A DNA stretch of 36,322 nucleotides from Promethearchaeota archaeon (GTDB taxonomy: Archaea; Asgardarchaeota; Thorarchaeia; Thorarchaeales; Thorarchaeaceae), in the NCBI GenBank assembly GCA_014728035.1, contig WJMJ01000075.1, positions 1 to 36,322 of the forward strand. Reading direction: 5' to 3'. Below are positions 27,917-35,160 of the stretch, piece after piece. The notes under the pieces were generated by a model that made no database searches, was not told the DNA's origin, and saw nothing but the letters and a program-made list of their open reading frames with translations. The position numbers and the translations under genes are program-made. Numbering within the stretch: the stretch's first letter is position 1; every line of letters begins with the position of its first letter.

Positions 27917-28336
27917 ATGAAAGTAACAAAGTATGAAGATCTGAAGATCGGTGATGATGCCGAAGTAGTTCACACCATCACTGAAGAAGACATTGAAACA
28001 TTCGGAAAATTGAGTGGGGACCGCAATCCTGTTCATTTCAATGAAGAATGGGCAAAGACCACTCTATTCAAGAGCCGTATCGCTCATGGCATTCTAACTG
28101 CATCCTACATTAGTACAGCAATTGGAATGCATCTTCCCGGACCTGGCACAATCTATCTTGGTCAAGAGATGAAGTTTCTTCGACCTGTTCGAATTGGAGA
28201 CACGATTACTGCCAGAGTTGAGGTCACCAAAAAAGATGATGAGAAAAAACGAGTCACACTCAAGACTACTTGTACTAATCAGCATGGCAAAGTTGTGCTT
28301 GATGGAAGTGCTACCGTGACTCTAATGCAGATGTGA
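27917..28336 (+). CDS. MaoC-type (R)-specific enoyl-CoA hydratase
   Basis: The 139-residue hot-dog-fold protein carries the hydratase-2 signature FGKLSGDRNPVHFNEEWA, with Asp35 and His40 as the catalytic pair, followed by RIAHGIL. Length and motif match PhaJ-like enzymes, which interconvert trans-2-enoyl-CoA and (R)-3-hydroxyacyl-CoA. It ends the ligase/condensing enzyme/hydratase operon, 11 nt after the previous gene with a GGAG ribosome site. In this context it would dehydrate a 3-hydroxyacyl-CoA in chain building, or hydrate an enoyl-CoA in breakdown. Its stop codon abuts the stop codon of the convergent kinase gene with no base between. Confidence 0.9.
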   Translation: MKVTKYEDLKIGDDAEVVHTITEEDIETFGKLSGDRNPVHFNEEWAKTTLFKSRIAHGILTASYISTAIGMHLPGPGTIYLGQEMKFLRPVRIGDTITARVEVTKKDDEKKRVTLKTTCTNQHGKVVLDGSATVTLMQM

Positions 28337-29617
28337 TTATTCCATAGCTGGAATTTGAATTATGAAAGTAGCTCCTTGAGAGGGATCATTCTCAATTCTA
28401 TCATCTACTTCAATTGATGCATTGTGTCTATCTAGTATCCGTTTTGCTAAAGTAAGTCCCAATCCAATTCCCATACTTGTCTGTTCAAATCGTTTGAACA
28501 GTATTTCTTTTCGCTCATCTGAAATTCCTGGGCCGAAATGTCTAATTTCAACAACTACCAAATCACGTTTGCGTGCTACTGAAACATCTAATCTTACAGG
28601 TATTTTCTCATCCAATTTGATTGCGTTGTGAAAAATATTGTAAAAGGCATCAATTAGTGAGACATCTGCATATACAGTATATGACCCAGGAGATACTATT
28701 AGTCTAAGATTAACTTCTTTCTTTGGAAATCTCGCTTCAGCAGACTCTATAGAATCTCTAAGAACTGAGAGAATATCGATTTCTTCAAAATGAAGATCTC
28801 CAGTGTCGACACGAATAAATTTCCTAACATTGGATAATAGATTACTTGCACGCTCTGTTTGGCTAACGGTTTTAAGAACAAGTTCTACTGCTTTTGGACT
28901 AAGATCCATTCTAGTTAGAAGTTCCAAACTTAGGAGAATTCCTTGGTGAATATTTGAGAGGTCATGGAACATCAGGTCCCTTAGAAAATTAGCTCGCAAT
29001 TCAGTTTCTTTTAGTTGTCTTTGCATGATTATTGTTTGAGTTACATCGCGGAATACACAATGGCTCATGGTAGTAGAATCTGATTCTTCTTGAGAAAGAC
29101 TACAGTCAAATTGGGCCTCTATTTCAGTTCCATCACTTGCAAGTAAACGAATTTTTCGGCCAAATACTTGACCCTCTCTCCATACCTCTTCAAAATGTCT
29201 TCTGAACGTTTCCTTTTCTTCTTCTGGTAGAATATCTGCAAATGATTTTCCGATTATAGTGTCTCTATCATATCCCATCTTTTTCAGCCATGTTGCATTA
29301 ACCTCTAGTATTCTACAATGACTGTCAAGAGACTGATACGGAATTGGAAGATTTTCATAGAGAAATCTGAATTTTCTTTCGCTTTCCTCTATGTGATAGT
29401 TATGTTTCTCGATTACTATTGAAAGTAAGCTTCCAAAAAGAACACAGAACGAAAATAGGACGGTTCTTATGTAGAATTCATGTGGTGGGATGTCTGTAAT
29501 GAGAAGTTCAACGAGTGTACCTTCGTAGAAGAAAATTGAATCTATTATTGCATCAAACAAAGTAACAAGAAAACCAAGTATAAACGATACGGCAATTATC
29601 AGTTGCTGAGTTTTCAT
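28337..29617 (-). CDS. membrane PAS histidine kinase with altered G1 box
   Basis: The 426-residue protein starts with two membrane helices (about 5-30 and 50-70) enclosing a short loop, then a PAS domain (about 80-195). The phospho-acceptor His208 is in LMFHDLSNIHQG. The ATPase domain has an N box in FYNIFHNAIK and G2 as GIGLGL. The G1 box reads RHFGPGIS (349-356), so the Asp that normally contacts adenine is His350. The other four kinases in the window keep that Asp. It may be a weak or dead kinase, or bind nucleotide differently. AGGTGGGG lies just before the ATG. Confidence 0.87.
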   Translation of the reverse strand: MKTQQLIIAVSFILGFLVTLFDAIIDSIFFYEGTLVELLITDIPPHEFYIRTVLFSFCVLFGSLLSIVIEKHNYHIEESERKFRFLYENLPIPYQSLDSHCRILEVNATWLKKMGYDRDTIIGKSFADILPEEEKETFRRHFEEVWREGQVFGRKIRLLASDGTEIEAQFDCSLSQEESDSTTMSHCVFRDVTQTIIMQRQLKETELRANFLRDLMFHDLSNIHQGILLSLELLTRMDLSPKAVELVLKTVSQTERASNLLSNVRKFIRVDTGDLHFEEIDILSVLRDSIESAEARFPKKEVNLRLIVSPGSYTVYADVSLIDAFYNIFHNAIKLDEKIPVRLDVSVARKRDLVVVEIRHFGPGISDERKEILFKRFEQTSMGIGLGLTLAKRILDRHNASIEVDDRIENDPSQGATFIIQIPAME

Positions 29618-29627
29618 TTACCCCACC

Positions 29628-29644
29628 TGCATGGTAGACATGCA
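29628..29644 (-). promoter_or_regulatory. inverted repeat at the start of the membrane-kinase transcript
   Basis: TGCATG-GTAGA-CATGCA is a perfect 6-bp inverted repeat directly upstream of the ribosome site of the kinase gene. The TATA-like GTATATAC (29667-29674) is about 25 nt before its near end, which places the repeat at or just after the inferred transcription start. An operator is likely; an mRNA hairpin next to the ribosome site is the alternative. Confidence 0.4.
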
Positions 29645-30026
29645 TTGGTGATGTAAACCGATGTTAGTATATACACCTTATTCGGATAGGTATTATTCCT
29701 AAGATATCTATCGTATTGTAAATTATCTCCTTAATAGCCATTCTCCAACTACCGATAAAGCATCATTACAGAGTTCCACTTCCAGCTACTGCTGACTCAT
29801 TTGACCTCGATTTTGGATAATTCGCAGGCCAATTTGTTTCCATAGATTAATCCTGATTCTGGAATCCTGTTAAAGTGAATAATCAAATACTTCGCCATTG
29901 CTAGAAAATGGATCGATTTCCAATCGCTGCTTAAGTGTTAAAGTCGATATCCTGATTAATTCCAATAAACTCTACAGGTTCATTTTTCCCCGGAAAGAGT
30001 TAAAAATTCCAACTAATGTTTATCTT
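29645..30026. other. long intergenic region, no gene seen
   Basis: About 380 bases between the divergent kinase and beta-helix genes. The left end holds the kinase TATA-like element (29667-29674). The right end has GTTAAAAATT at 30000-30009, a TATA candidate about 24 nt before the beta-helix ATG. A frame open from 29898 runs into the beta-helix gene but looks non-coding before 30027. No tRNA or clear structured RNA is visible. Confidence 0.4.
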
Positions 30027-31310
30027 ATGCCAAGCCGCCGCACATGGGGATTATCAGTCATAGTTGTTACTGTATTGGGTTTCTTCTACTTCTATGGGGG
30101 AAACTTGCTGCCTGCACAGGATAGTGCTTTCTATCATCCTGCAAAAGCACCAGGAATTGATGCACCTCCAGCCCATCACACAATTGTTGAGGTCTCGAAT
30201 TGTAGTGAGCTCAGAGAAGCTTTGTTGAATGTTGAAAACCATACGACAATCTTTCTAGATGACGGTATCTACTGTGTTTATGATCTCCCTGAACAGCAAT
30301 TCCTCACACCATATGGACGACAAGTAGAAGATATTCACATCCGCGGAAAAAACGGAAACCGAGATTCGGTTATAATTGAAGGTGCTGGACAGTTTTCTGA
30401 AACCGGACAATACGGAATCCAAGTCTTTGGTGCAACAGACATCGTGATTGCAGACCTTACGATTCGCAAGGTCTATTATCATTGCATAAGCCTCCATCCT
30501 GAACAAGGCGCAGAAAATATCACACTCTACAATGTGAGAATGATTGATGCCGGGGAACAATTACTCAAATGCAATAGAGATTCAGGTTCACAGCTTCAAT
30601 ATCTTGATATCCAATACTGCTCATTCGAGTTGTCCGATGGCTGGGGTGTACATCCAGCCTTAGGTTATGCGTATGGAAATGGCATGAGCCTGCACGCGGT
30701 CGTAAATGCCAGCATCCGAGACTGTTTCTTTTTCAATCTCTACTATACTGATGGCAATCTCGCTGGACCTGCAATTCTGGTATGGCATGACTGTATCGGT
30801 ACAATTGTTGAAAGATGTGTCTTCATCAATTGTGCTAGAGGGGTTTGTCTTGGCCTTGGTGAAGGAGAGCATACTGGTGGTCTGATTGCAAACAACTTTT
30901 TCTATAGATCAGCTTCACTCTCTGCTCCTGTGGACACAGCCATCTATATTGCATCTTCAAATGCCATGGTCTGTCATAATACTATAGTTGTTGATGATTC
31001 ATATTTTGCACCTATCGAAATCAGATTCTCATCCACAACTGGTGTGGTAGTTGTGAACAATATTCTGGATAGTGGTGATATTATCCTTAGAGATGGAGCT
31101 ACTGCCACTGTTGAATCGAATACAAATCTAGCAACAAGAGACTGGTTTGCTGATATGGACCATGGAGACCTACACCTTGTCAACAATAACTATACTCAAG
31201 CCTATGCTATTGATAGAGCAAATTATACAACGACTATATCTCGAGACTTTGATGGTGATTTGAGGCCTCAAGGTGAGGTGATTGATCTCGGGGCGGATGA
31301 GTTCAAATAA
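30027..31310 (+). CDS. exported right-handed beta-helix protein
   Basis: The 427-residue product has an N-terminal Arg pair and one hydrophobic helix (about 7-24), acting as a signal anchor or signal peptide. It is followed by a Pro-rich linker and a long series of short strands typical of pectate-lyase-like parallel beta-helix (NosD/PbH1) repeats, for example ITLYNVRMIDAG, ANNFFYRS, CHNTIVVDD and VNNILDSGD. The ending GEVIDLGADEF is characteristic of such proteins. It probably sits outside the cell and binds or cleaves polysaccharide; no catalytic residues can be named. The ATG at 30027 is chosen because the signal helix follows it at once and a TATA-like box is at leaderless distance. Confidence 0.8.
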   Translation: MPSRRTWGLSVIVVTVLGFFYFYGGNLLPAQDSAFYHPAKAPGIDAPPAHHTIVEVSNCSELREALLNVENHTTIFLDDGIYCVYDLPEQQFLTPYGRQVEDIHIRGKNGNRDSVIIEGAGQFSETGQYGIQVFGATDIVIADLTIRKVYYHCISLHPEQGAENITLYNVRMIDAGEQLLKCNRDSGSQLQYLDIQYCSFELSDGWGVHPALGYAYGNGMSLHAVVNASIRDCFFFNLYYTDGNLAGPAILVWHDCIGTIVERCVFINCARGVCLGLGEGEHTGGLIANNFFYRSASLSAPVDTAIYIASSNAMVCHNTIVVDDSYFAPIEIRFSSTTGVVVVNNILDSGDIILRDGATATVESNTNLATRDWFADMDHGDLHLVNNNYTQAYAIDRANYTTTISRDFDGDLRPQGEVIDLGADEFK

Positions 31311-31348
31311 CGTGCCAGAATATACTAACCTTCTGTTTCAATTCTCTT

Positions 31349-31362
31349 ATGTACAGGTACAT
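31349..31362. repeat. short palindrome downstream of the beta-helix gene
   Basis: ATGTAC-AG-GTACAT is a perfect inverted repeat 38 bases after the beta-helix stop codon. It may be a protein-binding site; the spacer of two bases is too short for a good RNA hairpin loop. Confidence 0.25.
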
Positions 31363-31452
31363 GTAGCTCTAGGAGATGTCTTGTAGTTTGATAATGCAAT
31401 TCTCTCAACTTTAATCATATATCCTGTTAAAGAATATCGGCTCAGTACATTA

Positions 31453-31541
31453 CAAACGTTGTATATATCCAAAACGTTTGAATTATTCTGTACGTTTGAT
31501 TTACGCCAAACATTTATATACGTTTGATATATACCAAACAT
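31453..31541 (+). promoter_or_regulatory. cluster of GTTTG-N8-CAAAC operator-like sites around a TATA box
   Basis: Two 23-nt units, 31491-31513 and 31519-31541, match at 20 of 23 positions and start 28 nt apart. Each holds GTTTG-N8-CAAAC. A weaker third unit lies at 31455-31477 (17 of 23 to the last), overlapping the palindrome AAACGTTT at 31472-31479. The TATA-like TTTATATAC (31513-31521) sits between the two best units, and the last unit ends about ten bases before the first ATG. This layout fits a multi-site repressor or autoregulated operator; the regulator is unknown. Confidence 0.6.
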
Positions 31542-31551
31542 AAGACAGAAA

Positions 31552-31692
31552 ATGATTGAGTTGAAAGAAATGAATGAACACTGCCGTGCACTAAGTGGTT
31601 TCGGAGTTATTGTCATTGGTCCAGCAATTCTACTACAAGATAGAATTCAGGACAATTGTGTTACCGCTACAAGGAAGAGGCCTGGAAGATGA
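31552..31692 (+). CDS. 46-residue ORF upstream of the longin-like gene
   Basis: An ATG eleven bases past the operator cluster opens 46 codons. The TGA at 31690-31692 overlaps the ATG of the next gene (ATGA). The product has a short hydrophobic middle (GFGVIVIGPAILL) and a basic end (TRKRPGR); I recognise no family. The operator and TATA position, plus the four-base overlap, support translation, while the lack of a strong ribosome site argues caution. It may act mainly to couple or gate translation of the downstream gene. Confidence 0.4.
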   Translation: MIELKEMNEHCRALSGFGVIVIGPAILLQDRIQDNCVTATRKRPGR

Positions 31693-32144
31693 GCAATTTT
31701 CTACGCAGTTACTTCTGCAGCAACAATGTAGATGGTGATCAAGTTCACACACCAGTAGCTATCTCCTTTCTCGACGGAGGAGGAATTCCAGTATATTCAT
31801 TGGGTATTAGTCAAGATGAGTGCGACCATTTCTTATTAGGTGGGTTCATAAAAGCCGCTCAACACTTTTTCCTACACTTCTTTCAACAACATGTCAGTTA
31901 CTTCGAACTTGACCGATATGGAGTCCTTTTACACCGAAAACAGGACTTGACCGCAATCTATCTTTTCACTGGTTCTCGCTCCTCAGCAGAGAAATCTCTC
32001 CAAAACCTAGTACTACGACTGATAGAGAATCCTGAGGTGATGGAAGCGCTCCATATCACTAGCACAACTGGTAAGTCAATAGACCAAGGAACTCAGCACA
32101 TGATGGATGGTATGGCTATCGAAAGTCTTCAAATATCCAATTAG
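31689..32144 (+). CDS. longin/roadblock-like small protein
   Basis: The 151-residue product has the order of a roadblock/longin-type regulatory domain: a strand with VAISFLDGGGIPVYS (24-38), an amphipathic helix FLLGGFIKAAQHFFLHFF (48-65), strands FELDRYGVLLHRK and LTAIYLFTG, and a final helix. Similar domains are abundant in Asgard archaea, where they are linked to small GTPases; this assignment is from pattern memory and no GTPase is in the window. The ATG at 31689 overlaps the stop of the 46-codon ORF and has AGAGG eight bases upstream. A TTG at 31656 would extend it by 11 residues. The C-terminal 30 residues are polar. Confidence 0.55.
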   Translation: MSNFLRSYFCSNNVDGDQVHTPVAISFLDGGGIPVYSLGISQDECDHFLLGGFIKAAQHFFLHFFQQHVSYFELDRYGVLLHRKQDLTAIYLFTGSRSSAEKSLQNLVLRLIENPEVMEALHITSTTGKSIDQGTQHMMDGMAIESLQISN

Positions 32145-32311
32145 TAGTAAATGGATATTGTGGAATCGAAGCTCTCTATGCCTCTATTCTGACAATTCTT
32201 TTCATGATTGTCGGTTTCGTTCTTCTAATTATCATTTCGCATTCATTCTCCCAAAGCGAATATATCCGTCTTGAAATAATTCAACTGTTATTCTTCATAT
32301 TCTTTGACTAA
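32145..32311 (+). other. out-of-frame membrane segment after the longin-like gene
   Basis: Reading in the -1 frame across the stop at 32142-32144 gives about 55 codons to TAA 32309-32311. They encode a strongly hydrophobic helix (YASILTILFMIVGFVLLIII) and a second near the end (LLFFIFF). The only ATG is internal, at 32204, with no ribosome site. It could be a lost or frameshifted membrane anchor of the longin-like protein, or chance. The stretch 32312-32411 holds nothing clear. Confidence 0.25.
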
Positions 32312-32411
32312 TTGTGGGACTTGGCATTTTCGAAGAATGCGTCTAGCTTCATAAATCTCATTGTTTGATGTATTATTTGTTAGTTTTCAGTCATTTTTTC
32401 CAAACTCAAAG

Positions 32412-33860
32412 TCAAGCTATAATCATCTCTTTGAAAGAAACTGTTAGTTCAAAGATGGTTACAGCCAGAATAGGTCCCCAAATCAGACCATCAAGTATTC
32501 CTGCAGCTCCAATGAATATGTGGGTAACATGAAATCCGAAAAGAGGTGAAATGATTATTATATCAGCAAATAAAGCTGGAACAAGAGTCATAATAAAAAT
32601 GGATGTAATTCTTCTCAATCTGTTTTCCGAAATATTTAGCGTAATTTTATTGGAATTCCTTGATGAGTGGAAATAGTCTACGATTATTTGAGCTAGAATT
32701 GGTGCGATAATTATTCCCCAAATCACTTGATATCGATCATGCTGTAAAGCATATTCCTCTACATAATATGGTATGTTAGTTAACACTAGTATACTAAAAC
32801 AGAGAATGCCTGTCAATGTAAAGAAAGTGAAATTTTTTGTGAAGTATTCTTTTAATTTCTTATATGCAATACGAATCTCATTTATGAGAAAAACTCCCAA
32901 AGATAGCAAAACAAGGATAATTGTATAGTGGAGATAATAATTGATTCCATTAATATTTCCTATATACAGTGTAACAGACTGCAAGTAATTCCGAGACTGG
33001 TCAGAATAACTTGGTTGATATCTACCAACAAGGCCTCCAATGAGGATTATGCATATGCTAACAAGCATTTGAGTATCTGAAGGCCCTGGTATATTTTCAA
33101 GGTTAATATCGGTTTTTCCAATTTGTTTTAGATCATCAATATTGAATCTATCAAGAAGACTGAGTGCAATTATTGCAGAAAGAGTAACAACAAATCCCAC
33201 AAATTTTACTGATAAAGGATTTAAGATACTATCATTTACAGCTCTTGGAACAAAAAATTGAAGAAAGAAAGAAACTCCTAAAATAAGATAGCTAATCGAT
33301 GCATTATTCATACTCAAAGTTACATCATCATCAATATGTCCTAATATCTTAATTCTATGAATATATGCAAAAAAACAAGTCAATGAAACTATTACTATAC
33401 TCATAATTAGAGTCCCTAAATCTGCAATTGGATTGTTTTGAATGAATACTGCACCATCATCCCATAAAATAAAGAAGTTTGAATTTGCAGTTAGTAAAAT
33501 CACTACCAGCATTAAGTGGATAACTATAATAATAAATTGATGTTGTTTTCCAAGATTCAAATGTTGTAATAGGATAAGGAGGAGGCAAAACAATGAAATA
33601 TGATATCCAATTAATACAAGAATTGGAACCCAAGATATACTAAAATCAAATGAAGCTTGAATTATCCCTGCTGTTAAATAAGTAATAAGAATTCCAAAAT
33701 TCATTATAAAAAAACCGGACAAACCAGTTACGACTAATCTTCTAGAATCTTTGTTTTTGCAATATCCTTTATTCGAGTGATACAGTTTCTGAAAAATTAA
33801 ACCTATTGAAATCAATGATAGGATAAGATTAATTCCCACACCTACAAACCAAATGATCAA
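32412..33860 (-). CDS. polytopic membrane protein, unknown
   Basis: The 482-residue protein is almost entirely hydrophobic, with roughly twelve to fourteen predicted helices and short loops; the longest hydrophilic loop is about 250-285 (DRFNIDDLKQIGKTDINLE). I see no transporter or enzyme signature. The N-terminal half resembles the seven-helix sensor regions found in archaeal kinases, but no kinase domain follows. The TTG start is supported by GAGGTC seven bases upstream. Codons are noticeably richer in A and T than in neighbours to the left, which suggests recent acquisition or relaxed constraint. Confidence 0.6.
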   Translation of the reverse strand: MIIWFVGVGINLILSLISIGLIFQKLYHSNKGYCKNKDSRRLVVTGLSGFFIMNFGILITYLTAGIIQASFDFSISWVPILVLIGYHISLFCLLLILLQHLNLGKQHQFIIIVIHLMLVVILLTANSNFFILWDDGAVFIQNNPIADLGTLIMSIVIVSLTCFFAYIHRIKILGHIDDDVTLSMNNASISYLILGVSFFLQFFVPRAVNDSILNPLSVKFVGFVVTLSAIIALSLLDRFNIDDLKQIGKTDINLENIPGPSDTQMLVSICIILIGGLVGRYQPSYSDQSRNYLQSVTLYIGNINGINYYLHYTIILVLLSLGVFLINEIRIAYKKLKEYFTKNFTFFTLTGILCFSILVLTNIPYYVEEYALQHDRYQVIWGIIIAPILAQIIVDYFHSSRNSNKITLNISENRLRRITSIFIMTLVPALFADIIIISPLFGFHVTHIFIGAAGILDGLIWGPILAVTIFELTVSFKEMIIA

Positions 33861-33969
33861 TAGATAGACCTCATCCTAATTTGGAGATTTTCTGCTATTT
33901 AAATTGGTTTGATATTCTAAGATGTTGATAGGAAAGGTTATTAATAATGAGAACATTAGTTAGGTTTAG

Positions 33970-33989
33970 GTTTCTTATTTATAAGAAAC
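33970..33989 (+). promoter_or_regulatory. 20-bp inverted repeat containing a TATA-like core
   Basis: GTTTCTTA-TTTA-TAAGAAAC is a perfect 8-bp inverted repeat upstream of the secreted-protein gene. It contains TTTATAAG. It may be a promoter with overlapping operator, or a hairpin in the 5' leader ending two bases before the GGGAGAT ribosome site at 33992. Confidence 0.4.
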
Positions 33990-34005
33990 TTGGGAGATAA
34001 CTAAG

Positions 34006-34674
34006 TTGCAAAAGGTAGTTGCTAGAAAAGGACTTCTATTTCTCTTTGTATTTCTCGCAATATCTGCTATAGGTACAATTCCTATGATGTTGGCAGATGG
34101 TACTGACGGTGGTGGTGGTGGAACATACTACCCATGGACACGTGCTAGGCTAGTTATTCTAGAAAATGATTGGCAAGCAAGTCCAAGTCGTACTGGAATG
34201 TGTCAGTTCCGAGCAAATCCTAGCTCTGGAAGTACTGAGATGATTTTAGAAAAAGAAATTACAATAACTCAAATAAGCTATCTAAAAATTCACATATATT
34301 GGTCATATAATGTTAAGTCTACAGGTTCAATGCAGGCTCGTTACAAGCTGATGAGTCATTTATACAAACCAAATGGAATTGGAATGGCATCAGGAGTTGA
34401 TACTCAAGTCAACTTGTATAAACCGAATTATGATTCAAGTGAAACTTGGATTGCTTCCGGTAATGATTATCATCGATACATTGGTCTTGAATGGGTAAAA
34501 TGTACAACCACTGGAACTTGGACGTTCAAAGTATTTGTGCAGGCTACACATTGGAGTCCTGGTGGATATTGTTACCGAAGTACTGGTTCAAGCTACTACG
34601 CATATATGGATATTCCTACAGTAGTGCTTACCATTACTACGAACCCCCCTCCAATATTCTATAACGGTGGCTAA
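34006..34674 (+). CDS. small secreted protein, unknown
   Basis: The 222-residue product has a clear signal peptide (KGLLFLFVFLAISAIGTIPMMLA, cleavage near residue 30), then a Gly-rich stretch (DGGGGG). A predicted beta-rich domain of about 180 residues follows, with many aromatic and Ser/Thr residues and three Cys. There is no membrane anchor at the C-terminus, which ends in PPPIFYNGG. I do not recognise a family; the profile is like small secreted bacterial or archaeal surface or bacteriocin-like proteins, but that is not evidence of function. The TTG start has GGGAGAT eight bases upstream. A strong terminator follows. Confidence 0.65.
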   Translation: MQKVVARKGLLFLFVFLAISAIGTIPMMLADGTDGGGGGTYYPWTRARLVILENDWQASPSRTGMCQFRANPSSGSTEMILEKEITITQISYLKIHIYWSYNVKSTGSMQARYKLMSHLYKPNGIGMASGVDTQVNLYKPNYDSSETWIASGNDYHRYIGLEWVKCTTTGTWTFKVFVQATHWSPGGYCYRSTGSSYYAYMDIPTVVLTITTNPPPIFYNGG

Positions 34675-34691
34675 TTCTATATCTGAAATTA

Positions 34692-34715
34692 GGGGATTTT
34701 AATATCCCCTTTTTT
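34692..34715 (+). terminator. hairpin plus T-run terminator
   Basis: GGGGAT-TTTAAT-ATCCCC followed by six T residues lies 17 bases after the stop of the secreted-protein gene. This is the clearest terminator in the window. Confidence 0.75.
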
Positions 34716-34727
34716 CCATCTTAAGTT

Positions 34728-35129
34728 ATGATTGGATTATTTCGATTCTCTGAAGGTAAGCTTATTCTATGTATTACTCTTGTTGGAATTGATAATCAAT
34801 ATCTGAAACTATTAGTGTTTCTAACTATAGAAATAATATATTGTTCAATACTTATGCCTGATTACAATGATATAGGAAAAAATCTCACTCTAAGTATTCA
34901 TTTGATTCTTGGATTGATTTCAGGATTTGGTATTTTCATATACACTATCCAATATATCCTACCAAGTGAGATTACAGCTCGCCATCAATTTCGAAAATAC
35001 TCAATACTCTCTTATCTTCAGCGGTGTGATTATAATGGGAATCGTTTGAATAGCAATGGCAACAGGACATTTATCTCTCACATTTTGGTCTGGATAACTT
35101 CTTTGGACACTGTGTTCTATACTGAATAG
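34728..35129 (+). CDS. hypothetical membrane protein, possibly frameshifted
   Basis: The 133-codon frame encodes three likely membrane helices (about 10-20, 28-43 and 55-78). The last 40 residues become polar and unlike a membrane protein. From about 35000 another frame instead gives YSLIFSGVIIMGIV, a TGA, then IAMATGHLSLTFW, which looks like a fourth and fifth helix. The gene may therefore be decayed by a frameshift and a stop. There is no ribosome site and it directly follows a terminator. No family is recognised. Confidence 0.35.
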   Translation: MIGLFRFSEGKLILCITLVGIDNQYLKLLVFLTIEIIYCSILMPDYNDIGKNLTLSIHLILGLISGFGIFIYTIQYILPSEITARHQFRKYSILSYLQRCDYNGNRLNSNGNRTFISHILVWITSLDTVFYTE

Positions 35130-35160
35130 TTTCAGTACAGGCTCAAACTTGGTCGTCCTG

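Noticed and set aside
29898..30026. Upstream extension of the beta-helix protein
   Set aside because: It would bury the signal helix behind 43 unrelated residues and overlap the probable promoter.
31453..31541. CRISPR array or attachment site
   Set aside because: Units are degenerate, spacing is irregular and short, and they surround a TATA-like box; operator sites fit better. No integrase is nearby.
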